Assembly (NCBI RefSeq): GCF_039542385.1 | Contig: NZ_BAABIA010000003.1 | Location: 62,001 to 126,000, forward strand | Direction of reading: 5' to 3' | DNA: 64,000 bases | Source: Prosthecobacter algae | GTDB lineage: Bacteria; Verrucomicrobiota; Verrucomicrobiia; Verrucomicrobiales; Verrucomicrobiaceae | Shown: positions 43,124 through 50,944 of the stretch, one piece after another | Layout: each line of letters opens with the position of its first letter | How positions within the stretch are numbered: position 1 is the stretch's first letter | Position numbers and translations under genes: made by a program | The notes under the pieces: model-generated | Told to the model about the DNA's origin: nothing | The model's database searches: none | The model's input: only the letters and a program-made list of their open reading frames with translations

Positions 43124-43600
43124 ATGATTGAGCACATCGGCGGCAATCCAGCCGCAAATCAGAATCCCTGGAGCAGCCTCTTCAAAACCATCGCCATCCT
43201 GCGCATCGGGGCTGGGGTGTTGCTGCTCACCCAGCACGGCTGGAAAGCTGCCGAAGGGGCCTATCAGTTCCTCTGGGAGGAGCAGGGATGGGACTGGGTG
43301 AAGGCCTTCAACGATGCTGGTCTCCCCTACCCTGCCTTGCTGGCGCCCACCATCGCCATCGTCGTGGCGGCTGTCGCTGCAAGCTGGTGCATTGGCTTCC
43401 TCACTCGACTCTTTGCCGTGGCCTTCATGCCAGTGGCCATCGGTGTCATTTTAAAGGCAGGACCTGCTTACACAGAGATCGGCTGGCTGTACCTGCTGAT
43501 CGCCTTTACCCTGCTGCTCTATGGATCGGGAGCAGTCTCGATCGACAAGCTTTTCCGCCTGGGTGAAAGCTGGGGTCAGCCCAAAAAGAAAAAATGGTGA
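43124..43600 (+). CDS. DoxX-like membrane protein
   Basis: 158 residues with four membrane segments, starting at LFKTIAILRIGAGVLLLTQHG, the usual first helix of DoxX-type proteins, where a conserved Arg-x-x-x-Gly is seen. The others are LLAPTIAIVVAAVAASWCIG, LFAVAFMPVAIGVIL and LYLLIAFTLLLYGSG. The C-terminus is Lys-rich. DoxX proteins are linked to redox and membrane stress, but the reaction is not known. It lies 6 nt after the export lipoprotein gene. Confidence 0.8.
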   Translation: MIEHIGGNPAANQNPWSSLFKTIAILRIGAGVLLLTQHGWKAAEGAYQFLWEEQGWDWVKAFNDAGLPYPALLAPTIAIVVAAVAASWCIGFLTRLFAVAFMPVAIGVILKAGPAYTEIGWLYLLIAFTLLLYGSGAVSIDKLFRLGESWGQPKKKKW

Positions 43601-43642
43601 GCCCCGGCTTCCACCGCAACACACTTCCAGTTAGGCCGCAAT

Positions 43643-43680
43643 CCCTCAGCCTGTGCCCTCGGGGTGACTGAGGGCCTTTC
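43643..43680 (+). terminator. Weak possible terminator before ruvC
   Basis: CCCTCAG (43643-43649) and CTGAGGG (43668-43674) with a long internal loop, followed by CCTTTC. Tentative. Confidence 0.35.
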
Positions 43681-43709
43681 TGGCGGCAGACTGATTTTCC
43701 ACCACCTTT

Positions 43710-44252
43710 ATGCCAGCCTCACGTCCAGCCGCCAGCCCCCCAGTCACGGAGCGCGTGCTTTCCATTGACCCGGCCCTGCGCAACACCGGCTGGGCCATTT
43801 TGGAAAAGACAGGGCGGGATCTCAAAGCCATCGCTTACGGGGTGATCTCGAACAAACCAAAACTCCTGCACTCCGGCTGCCTTGTGGCCATTCGTGAGCA
43901 GTTGCAGGAGGTCATCCGCCAGCACAGCCCCACGGTCTGCGCCATCGAGGCCACCATCTATGTGCAGAGCTTCAAAACGGCCATCGTGCTCGGCACAGCC
44001 AGGGCGGCCTGCCTCATTGCGGCCGCCGAGCACGGGCTGGCCATCTACGAGTACGCGCCCAAAGAGGTCAAGCAGGCTGCGGTGGGGCGCGGGGCCGCGC
44101 AAAAGGACCAAGTAGCCTTCATGATTCGCTCCATGCTGAGGCTACGTGAAACACCCCCGGCAGATGCTGCCGACGCACTCGCAGTGGGCATTGCCCATTT
44201 TCAAAATGCTGATGCCGGAGCCGCCATCGCCCTGGAAATGAAGCGGGTGTAA
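43710..44252 (+). CDS. ruvC: Crossover junction endodeoxyribonuclease RuvC
   Basis: 180 residues. The RNase H-like catalytic acids are Asp20 (VLSIDPALRNTGW), Glu80 (CAIEATI) and the Asp pair in PPADAADALAVGIAH. The Lys-rich loop YAPKEVKQAAVGRGAAQKDQ is also typical. It resolves Holliday junctions with RuvAB. The motif after Asp20 is PALRNTGW rather than the more common PGxxxTGW. ruvA and ruvB are not adjacent. Confidence 0.92.
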   Translation: MPASRPAASPPVTERVLSIDPALRNTGWAILEKTGRDLKAIAYGVISNKPKLLHSGCLVAIREQLQEVIRQHSPTVCAIEATIYVQSFKTAIVLGTARAACLIAAAEHGLAIYEYAPKEVKQAAVGRGAAQKDQVAFMIRSMLRLRETPPADAADALAVGIAHFQNADAGAAIALEMKRV

Positions 44253-44308
44253 TTCGCTTCCCAGGCCAATCCGCAGTCCAGACTTTCTCTTGGAAGCGTA
44301 TCCGGGAG

Positions 44309-45532
44309 ATGTCTGCCGCCTTTCCACTCACCCGTCATGCCGCACTGGCTCGCTGGCACGAGTTTCTCCCCGCCACCCCTAGCTACGCGGCACGACGAAA
44401 CCATGTGGAAGTAGAGCATCCCCATGTTTCACGACTGTCCCCTGCCCTGCGCACCCGTGTCATATTAGAGGATGAAATCATCACCGACACCCTGGCACGC
44501 CACAGCCTGCCAAGTGTGGAAAAGTGGCTGCAAGAAGTCTGCTGGCGGCGCTACTGGAAAGGCTGGCTGGAAATGCGTCCGCAAGTCTGGCGGCAATACC
44601 GGCAGGCCCTCCGCACGGAAAGGCAGAATCTGAGCGCCGAACAAAAAGCACGTCTAAATGCCATTGAGCAGGGTGAGGGCGGCATCGCGGTCATGAACCA
44701 TTTTGCCAGGGAACTGGCAGCCACTGGGTATTTGCACAACCATGCCCGCATGTGGTTCGCCAGCTATTGGATCCATGTGGAGCGTCTGCCGTGGCAGCTC
44801 GGGGCCGATTTCTTTTTTCGTCATCTGCTGGACGCAGACCCCGCCAGCAACACCCTCTCCTGGCGCTGGGTGGCGGGATTGCAAACCCGGGGCAAGACCT
44901 ACCTCGTGCGTCGCAGCAATCTGGAAAGATACATGGCCGCCCACCTCCTCCAGGACAGCCCAGGCTTAGAACTTTTGGAAGACGACCGGGTCAGCCCGGC
45001 CCTTTTGTCAGCCCCAGCGGAGACATCTCCCCAGCCTCCGGCAGATTTCCCTACCCAAGCCCCCCGGCTCACCACCCATTTCGGACTCTGGCTGCACCCC
45101 GATGATCTCTGCCCGGAAGTGGGACCACTCGCCCAACTAAGTCCCTCCGCCATCGCTGCCGTCACCAGCGCGCCCGCTTACGCACACTTTCAGTTAAGCC
45201 GTGGACGAATCCAGCATTTCCACACTGCTTTGGCAGATGCCCTCACAAGGTCCGGAGAGTATTTTGCCTGTCCCACCACGCTGGAAGAGGCCCCGACCAC
45301 AGCCGAGGGGCTGTTTGAATGGGCGCAGAGGGAGCAGCTTCGGGACATCGTCGCGTATGCACCTTTTGTTGGTCCCATCGCGGATGCCCTGCCCCAGATC
45401 CGTCGTCGACTGGCAGAAATCCATTGCCATTTGCACCTCATCCGCCGCCCATCGGATGTGGAAGTCCACACTTTAGCGAAATCCGGCTTCTTTCCTTTCT
45501 GGGAAAAGGCGAGAGCGCAAGTGAGCAAGTGA
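44309..45532 (+). CDS. Photolyase/cryptochrome-related protein with an N-terminal FAD-binding domain
   Basis: 407 residues. Residues about 40-215 are a photolyase FAD-binding domain: WRRYWKGWLEMRP, HNHARMWFASYWIH (143-156), GADFFFRHLLDADPASNTLS and WRWVAG (to 190). In ordinary photolyases this domain comes second, after an alpha/beta antenna domain. Here it comes first, and the remaining about 170 residues have an alpha/beta character ending RRPSDVEVHTLAKSGFFPFW. Family members of this layout exist and are mostly annotated only as FAD-binding domain proteins; a DNA-repair or light-sensing role is inferred. The catalytic Trp triad cannot be assigned safely. Confidence 0.85.
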   Translation: MSAAFPLTRHAALARWHEFLPATPSYAARRNHVEVEHPHVSRLSPALRTRVILEDEIITDTLARHSLPSVEKWLQEVCWRRYWKGWLEMRPQVWRQYRQALRTERQNLSAEQKARLNAIEQGEGGIAVMNHFARELAATGYLHNHARMWFASYWIHVERLPWQLGADFFFRHLLDADPASNTLSWRWVAGLQTRGKTYLVRRSNLERYMAAHLLQDSPGLELLEDDRVSPALLSAPAETSPQPPADFPTQAPRLTTHFGLWLHPDDLCPEVGPLAQLSPSAIAAVTSAPAYAHFQLSRGRIQHFHTALADALTRSGEYFACPTTLEEAPTTAEGLFEWAQREQLRDIVAYAPFVGPIADALPQIRRRLAEIHCHLHLIRRPSDVEVHTLAKSGFFPFWEKARAQVSK

Positions 45533-45550
45533 GCACCCTCAAGAGGGAGG

Positions 45551-45592
45551 GAGGCGTGACTAAACTACGAGCACGGCGGCCACGCCTCATTT
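45551..45592 (+). terminator. Possible terminator after the photolyase-like gene
   Basis: Perfect arms GAGGCGTG (45551-45558) and CACGCCTC (45581-45588) with a 22-nt loop, followed by ATTTT. The long loop makes it less certain. Confidence 0.5.
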
Positions 45593-45609
45593 TATCACAT
45601 TTGATAAAA
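45590..45609. promoter_or_regulatory. Inverted repeat upstream of the sugar transferase gene
   Basis: TTTTATCA (45590-45597), CATT, TGATAAAA (45602-45609): a perfect 8-bp inverted repeat in an AT-rich stretch (45590-45700) that separates the photolyase-like gene from the sugar transferase gene. Probably an operator or part of the promoter; a second hairpin of the upstream terminator is the alternative. Confidence 0.5.
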
Positions 45610-45703
45610 CTTGCATAATATATTCTCATTTTTATAAACAATTCACTCTCCGGTTGATTTTCATCCATATTTGACGGTATATTTACAAATACCATACCCA
45701 ACC

Positions 45704-47218
45704 ATGTCCAAGGTAAATCCAACACCTTCCAATTCCGACCGTATGCTGATCGGCACGCCTGGAGCGGTGACGGGTAATTTGCTGCAAAAACTCGAAGAGC
45801 GACGTGCCTGGCGTTTGAAGGAAACGGCTTCTCCCCATCTCTGGGTCCTCGTCGCCATCTTGGGGGACTTGATTATGGCCGTCGCTGCAGGCCACGCGGC
45901 CTACTGGCTGCGCTTTCACTCCTTTTTGCGCGATTTTGGCAACTGGAATGACATGACGCTGCGCCAGTATACAGGCCACATGACCCTGGGCAGCCTGACG
46001 CTCATTCTGGCCATTGGCTGGCAGGGCATCTACCATCGCAATGTCCTCCTGCGAAACCGCTGGATCGCCTCCCGCCTGGGCAAGGCTGTCCTGATTTGGA
46101 CCCTGGCTTTCCTGGCCATGACGCTGGCCCTGAAAATGGAGCCTCCGATCTCCCGCGTCTATGTGGCGCTGAACGGTGCCTGTGCCCTGCTGCTGCTGCT
46201 GGGCTGGCGCATCGCCTTCAACCGCTTCCTACATTCCCCCTCACGCATCCGCTCCCTCCAGCAGCGCACGCTATTTGTCGGCTGGAATGAGGATGCCCAA
46301 AGGCTTTGGGAAACGCTGAGCCAGGACAAAGCCCATGCCTTCGAACTCATCGGCTGGGTGGATGCCTCTGGCTGGCGAGACGCCAGTGCCCCGCCGCTAG
46401 ACATTCCTTTTGTTGGTTACTTGGAGGACATTCACCGCGTCATCGCACGGCATGAGGTGGACATGATCATTGTCGCAGACCTTTCCCGCCAGCACCTGGT
46501 GGAACTTGCCAACCTTTGCGAGCGCGAGATGATCCAGTTCAAGCTGGCCCCATCCGTTTTCCGAATCTTTGTCTCCGGCCTGTCGCTGGAAACCATCGCT
46601 GGCACGCCCGTGTTAGGCGTGAACCGACTGCCGCTGGACAGCACGCTGAATGTGATGGCCAAGCGGGCACTCGACATCGCCGGTGCCACTGTGGGTCTTA
46701 TCCTAAGCGCTCCCATCATCGCCTTTTTTGGCTTCATGGTCTGGTGGGAATCTGGCGGCCCCATCTTCTACCGTCAGCGCCGCTGGGGCATGAACGGCGT
46801 GCCTTTCGACATCATCAAGATCCGCTCCATGAAACTCAACGCCGAGGCCAATACCGGAGCCCAGTGGTGTGTGCAGGACGATCCACGACGTCTCAAAGTG
46901 GGGGCCTTCATGCGGAAATGGAACATTGATGAAGTTCCCCAGTTTTGGAACGTGCTGAAGGGACAGATGAGCCTCGTCGGGCCTCGTCCGGAACGCCCCG
47001 AACTCATCGCCGACTTCAAGCATGAAATCCCGCATTACAACGCCCGGCACCATGCAAAACCGGGGATGACAGGCTGGGCCCAGGTCAAGGGCCTGCGGGG
47101 CGACACAGACTTGGCAGAACGCATCAAATGCGACTTGTGGTACTTGGAAAACTGGAGCCTCCTGCTGGACGTCCAAATCATGTTCCTGACTTTCTTTAAA
47201 CGTGACAACGCTTACTGA
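45704..47218 (+). CDS. Undecaprenyl-phosphate sugar-1-phosphate transferase (WcaJ/WbaP type)
   Basis: 504 residues from ATG 45704. Four N-terminal membrane segments (about 38-135) lead into a CoA-binding-like Rossmann domain (RTLFVGWNEDAQRLWETL). A further membrane helix (KRALDIAGATVGLILSAPII) introduces the catalytic bacterial sugar transferase domain with GGPIFYRQRRWG, FDIIKIRSMKLNAE, KWNIDEVPQFWNVLKGQMSL and VGPRPERPE. The enzyme starts exopolysaccharide repeat units by moving a hexose-1-phosphate to undecaprenyl phosphate. Glycosyltransferases are not adjacent, so this is an initiating gene set apart from its cluster. Confidence 0.93.
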   Translation: MSKVNPTPSNSDRMLIGTPGAVTGNLLQKLEERRAWRLKETASPHLWVLVAILGDLIMAVAAGHAAYWLRFHSFLRDFGNWNDMTLRQYTGHMTLGSLTLILAIGWQGIYHRNVLLRNRWIASRLGKAVLIWTLAFLAMTLALKMEPPISRVYVALNGACALLLLLGWRIAFNRFLHSPSRIRSLQQRTLFVGWNEDAQRLWETLSQDKAHAFELIGWVDASGWRDASAPPLDIPFVGYLEDIHRVIARHEVDMIIVADLSRQHLVELANLCEREMIQFKLAPSVFRIFVSGLSLETIAGTPVLGVNRLPLDSTLNVMAKRALDIAGATVGLILSAPIIAFFGFMVWWESGGPIFYRQRRWGMNGVPFDIIKIRSMKLNAEANTGAQWCVQDDPRRLKVGAFMRKWNIDEVPQFWNVLKGQMSLVGPRPERPELIADFKHEIPHYNARHHAKPGMTGWAQVKGLRGDTDLAERIKCDLWYLENWSLLLDVQIMFLTFFKRDNAY

Positions 47219-47323
47219 CCCCAGACCGCCCGCTGCCCGGAGGGAATCCTCATTGGTCTGATTGTTGTCCCGCCATATCCTCACCCTTTCTTTTTTGCTT
47301 GATGTTGGAAGGTAGCATCCCTG

Positions 47324-48256
47324 ATGTTATCAGGCTTTTACCAAACCCCCCGCCCAAACACCGTGTCTGCGAGTCTTTCGAGCTTTTCCAACCTGCTGGA
47401 CAACCACGCCGCCAATCTTTTGGGCCAAGGCCGCCTGGAGGAAGCCCTGAGTGCCGCCACCAGCGCGCTCTCTGGCCTGCGCGAAGCCGTCGAAGATGAT
47501 CCGGCCGAACTACCCCGCCTCTTCACCGGATTGCAGGTGCTGGCAGAAATCCAGCGCGAGATGGGAGATGTCGCAGGCTCAGAGGCCAGCTACGGCGAAG
47601 CGCTGGAAATTTCCGCACGCGCCACGATCCCGGCAGATGAGGTGGCCCACGTGCGCACCCAACTGGCCACCCTCCTGGATTTCAGTCAGCGCGAAGCTGA
47701 AGCCATTCCGCTCTACGAACAGGCCATCAGTGACTATGAAGCCCTGACTCCGGCGAACGAGGAAACCGCCGCGCAACTGCGCAACAACCTTGCCATGATT
47801 TACAAGGGCCTCGGCAAGTTTGCCCTGGCCGAGCAGCATTACCTGCGTGCCCTGGAAACCCTGGAGGCCAAACGCGGTCGCGAGACCGAAGAAGTCGCCT
47901 CCGTTTACAACAACCTCGGCAGCCTCTATTACACCGCCGGCTTTCCAGATCAGGCCAAGGAGATGTTCACCGAAGCCCTCCAAATCCGCAGCAAGCTGCT
48001 GGGTCCGGACCATCCAGATGTGGCCCAATCCCACTGCAACCTGGCCACAGCCAATCATGAACTTGGGGACAATGCGGCCTCGATTCGTGACTTCGAGCAA
48101 AGCCTGCGCATTCTGGAGCTGCATCTGGCCAATGAAGCAGTGAGTTATGAAGCCGTGAGCCTGGACTACATCGCCCTCCTGGAAAACCAGGGCGAAGAAA
48201 AAAAGGCGGCGGCGGCGCGCAAACGGCTCGACAAGATGCTGTCCACTTTGGACTGA
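47324..48256 (+). CDS. Tetratricopeptide repeat protein (kinesin-light-chain-type repeats)
   Basis: 310 residues without a clear signal peptide or membrane segment. Seven or so repeats of about 42 residues with the typical TPR_12 pattern: LARNN-like segments such as AAQLRNNLAMIYKGLGKF, ALAEQHYLRALETLEAKRG, VASVYNNLGSLYYTAGF and GPDHPDVAQSHCNLATA. Proteins of this kind bind other proteins. No enzyme domain is fused. It stands alone after the sugar transferase gene; a role linked to it cannot be shown. Confidence 0.88.
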   Translation: MLSGFYQTPRPNTVSASLSSFSNLLDNHAANLLGQGRLEEALSAATSALSGLREAVEDDPAELPRLFTGLQVLAEIQREMGDVAGSEASYGEALEISARATIPADEVAHVRTQLATLLDFSQREAEAIPLYEQAISDYEALTPANEETAAQLRNNLAMIYKGLGKFALAEQHYLRALETLEAKRGRETEEVASVYNNLGSLYYTAGFPDQAKEMFTEALQIRSKLLGPDHPDVAQSHCNLATANHELGDNAASIRDFEQSLRILELHLANEAVSYEAVSLDYIALLENQGEEKKAAAARKRLDKMLSTLD

Positions 48257-48333
48257 GCCCGCAGCGCCCCAGGAAAGATCCCCGCGTTTCTCTTCTGGCA
48301 CTCACACGCTTTCTGGTGCGTAATGGCTCTGTC

Positions 48334-49125
48334 ATGAGAGCCACCGCCCTTTGCCTCGCCCTGTTTGCCAGTGCCCTTTGCCTAACCACCTTTACCGGAT
48401 GTGCGCGCCGGGATGTCCTGGTGATCGGCATGGATGCCACTTACCCACCCTTCGAATTCAAAGACCCACAGGGCCAAGTCAGCGGCATCAGCGTTGCCAT
48501 CGGCGATGAAATCGGCAAGACGCTGGGCAAAAAAGTGGAGTACAAAAACATGGGTTTTGACGGCCTCATCCCCGCCCTGCAAAGCGGCCAGGTTGACCTC
48601 ATCATCTCCTCCGTCACCGCCAGTCCAGAGCGGCGGAAGACCATAGATTTTTCAGACCCTTACGTCAAAACCGGGCTCTCTATTTTGGTGGCCAAAGACT
48701 CCCCAGTAAAGACGTCCGAGGACCTCCGCGCCCCAGGCCGCAAGCTTGCCGTACGTCTGGCCACGACTGGTGAACAATGGTGCCGCGCCGAATTGCCCGA
48801 TGCCCAAAAAGTCTCGCTGGATACCGATGCCGCCTGCGTGCTGGAAGTCGTCAATGGCACGGTGGATGCGTGGGTGTATGACCAGGTCTCGGTCATGAAT
48901 TATCACGCGCAGCATCCAGACCGCACCCGCGCCCTGCTGGCCCCGCTGCGGGAGGAATCCTGGGCCGTGGGCCTGAAAAAAGGCCGCGAAGATCTGAAGG
49001 CCCAGGTGAATGAGACCATCGCCCGGATGAAAAAGGAAGGCGTCTTTGCCAAACTGGCGGACCAATACTTGGCCAAGGAACGCGACCTCATGAAAGCCCA
49101 GGGCCTGCCCTTTGTGTTTGAATGA
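48334..49125 (+). CDS. Amino-acid ABC transporter substrate-binding lipoprotein
   Basis: 263 residues from ATG 48334. The signal ends in a lipobox-like TFTGC (Cys23). The mature part is a type II periplasmic binding fold of the SBP_bac_3 family: VLVIGMDATYPPFEFKD, the ligand loop LQSGQVDLIISSVTASPERR, IDFSDPYVKTG and WAVGLKKGREDLKAQVNE. This family binds polar amino acids or their derivatives; the ligand is unknown. No permease or ATPase gene is adjacent, so it must use a transporter encoded elsewhere. Confidence 0.9.
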   Translation: MRATALCLALFASALCLTTFTGCARRDVLVIGMDATYPPFEFKDPQGQVSGISVAIGDEIGKTLGKKVEYKNMGFDGLIPALQSGQVDLIISSVTASPERRKTIDFSDPYVKTGLSILVAKDSPVKTSEDLRAPGRKLAVRLATTGEQWCRAELPDAQKVSLDTDAACVLEVVNGTVDAWVYDQVSVMNYHAQHPDRTRALLAPLREESWAVGLKKGREDLKAQVNETIARMKKEGVFAKLADQYLAKERDLMKAQGLPFVFE

Positions 49126-49159
49126 AGGGTTTTCTCCCTGAGGGCCGTTTGTCTGCCTG

Positions 49160-50134
49160 ATGATCATTGACTGTCACAATCATGTCGGTGTGGACGTGCT
49201 GTTTTATCTGCATGGCGACTTTCCCTATGCGCAGCATCTCGTTGCCATGGTAGAGGAAGGCGGGGCGCTGGGGGTGGATCGCTGGATCGTCTTCCCCTTC
49301 GTCAGCCACATGGCGCTGGATACCAGTGGCTTCCTCACCAACGAGATTCGTGAGGGCGGCATGCAGCTCACCCAGGTCCCCTATGCCCTGGAAAACCGCC
49401 GCCTGCTGAAGGAGATCTATGATCTCTTCCCCGAATACGCCCCGCGCCTGCTGCCCTTCATCATGGTGGACCCCATGCGCAACCCCGCAGCCCAAGCCGA
49501 GGAACTGCGCCGCCTGCGCAAGGACTACCCGTTTTACGGCATCAAGATGCAGACCACCATCCTGCAATCCGACATCAAGCACCTGCGGGACCGTGGCAAA
49601 GTCTTCCTGGAACTCGCCGAGGAATGGGACCTCCCCATGCTCATCCACTCCAGCGTCGCTGAGAGCGACCTCTGGGCACAGGCCAGCGACATTCTTGACA
49701 TTGCCGAAGAGAATCCCCAGGTGCGCTTTTGCCTGGCCCACTCCTGCCGTTACGACAAGGAGTGCCTGGACCGTATCAATGCGCTGCCTAACACTTGGTT
49801 CGACAATTCAGCCCACTGCATCCACTGCGAAGGCGCCGTGAATGACATGCCCTTCATCGCTCCGCGCCATCGCCGATTTGACAGCGACTACACGGACCCA
49901 GCCCGTGTCATCGCCGATCTTGCCGCCGCTTACCCCACCAAGTTCATGTGGGGCAGTGACTCGCCCTTTTACAGCTACGCGGCGGAGATCAATCACGAGA
50001 TTGTTCGCCTCATCTGCACCTATGAAAAAGAAGTGAAGGCCTTGAAAAAGAATCCGCCCGAAGTCGTGCAAAGGATTGCCGAGACAAACACCCGCGCTTA
50101 CCTGAAGCTGAAAGATGAAAGCATTCTCGCTTGA
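49160..50134 (+). CDS. Amidohydrolase-2 family metal-dependent hydrolase
   Basis: 324 residues. The metal site begins with DCHNH (Asp4, His6, His8), followed by the His of LPMLIHSSV, the His of CLAHSCRYD and the Asp of FMWGSDSPFY, the pattern of the amidohydrolase_2 (PF04909) TIM barrel. Lactonases and decarboxylases of sugar and aromatic catabolism belong here; the substrate is not indicated. The last 20 nt overlap the following SDR gene, so the two products should work together. Confidence 0.9.
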   Translation: MIIDCHNHVGVDVLFYLHGDFPYAQHLVAMVEEGGALGVDRWIVFPFVSHMALDTSGFLTNEIREGGMQLTQVPYALENRRLLKEIYDLFPEYAPRLLPFIMVDPMRNPAAQAEELRRLRKDYPFYGIKMQTTILQSDIKHLRDRGKVFLELAEEWDLPMLIHSSVAESDLWAQASDILDIAEENPQVRFCLAHSCRYDKECLDRINALPNTWFDNSAHCIHCEGAVNDMPFIAPRHRRFDSDYTDPARVIADLAAAYPTKFMWGSDSPFYSYAAEINHEIVRLICTYEKEVKALKKNPPEVVQRIAETNTRAYLKLKDESILA

Positions 50135-50861
50135 AGGACATCGCGCCCTTGTCACAGGCTCCTCGCAGGGCATCGGTCTGGCCATCGGCCAGGCTCTGCA
50201 TGAAGCCGGAGCCGCCGTGGTGCATCACGGCCTGCAAAAACGGCCAGACGACCTGCACGATGCGGCTGGTTATGTGAAGGCAGACCTGCTCGATCCTGAA
50301 GGGGCCCAGCTTCTCATGGATTCCGCCGGCGATGTGGACATCCTGGTCTGCAACGCGGGCAGCTTCTTTGACCTGCCCGTGCTGGAGATGACCCGGGAAC
50401 TTTGGGACCGCACCTTCCAGCTCAATGTCACCTCCACCTTCTTTCTCGCCCAGGCCTTTGCCCGCCAGTGCGTGGCCCGGGGAGTGCCCGGCAGCATCGT
50501 CATCACCTCCTCCACCAATGGTTTCCAAGCCGAGGCGGACTCCTGCGCCTACGATGCCAGCAAGGGCGCGCTGGTCATGCTCACGCGCACCCTCGCCGTT
50601 TCCCTGGCCCCCATGCAGATCCGCGTCAATGGCATCGCCCCCGGTCTCATCCGCACGCCCCTGACCTCCGCCTGGATGGAACCCCGCGCGCAGGACCTGC
50701 TGCGTCAGTACGAGAAAAAAATCCTGCTCGGTGAGGTCGGCAAACCCGAGGATTGCGCCGGTGCCGTGGTGTTTCTGTGCTCCCAGGCCGGGCGTTATCT
50801 CACCGGGGAAATCATCACCATTGATGGTGGCCTTACCGTGGGCCAGATCGGCAAGATGTAA
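50115..50861 (+). CDS. Short-chain dehydrogenase/reductase
   Basis: 248 residues of the classical SDR kind. The cofactor loop is TGSSQGIG, the NAG motif is VCNAGS, and the catalytic part is Ser in VITSSTNG with YDASK (Tyr and Lys). The PG motif and GGLTV near the end complete the fold. It oxidises or reduces a hydroxyl with NAD(P)(H). Coupled to the amidohydrolase gene by overlap. A dehydrogenase plus lactonase pair for an uronic or deoxy sugar would fit, but this is a guess. Confidence 0.92.
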   Translation: MKAFSLEGHRALVTGSSQGIGLAIGQALHEAGAAVVHHGLQKRPDDLHDAAGYVKADLLDPEGAQLLMDSAGDVDILVCNAGSFFDLPVLEMTRELWDRTFQLNVTSTFFLAQAFARQCVARGVPGSIVITSSTNGFQAEADSCAYDASKGALVMLTRTLAVSLAPMQIRVNGIAPGLIRTPLTSAWMEPRAQDLLRQYEKKILLGEVGKPEDCAGAVVFLCSQAGRYLTGEIITIDGGLTVGQIGKM

Positions 50862-50944
50862 GCCAGCGAAGAACGCACGTTTCCTCCTGCGCAGCCTTGC
50901 CATTGCACGGGCTGCGTTCCACCTTGCCCGCCTGTTGTCCCTCC

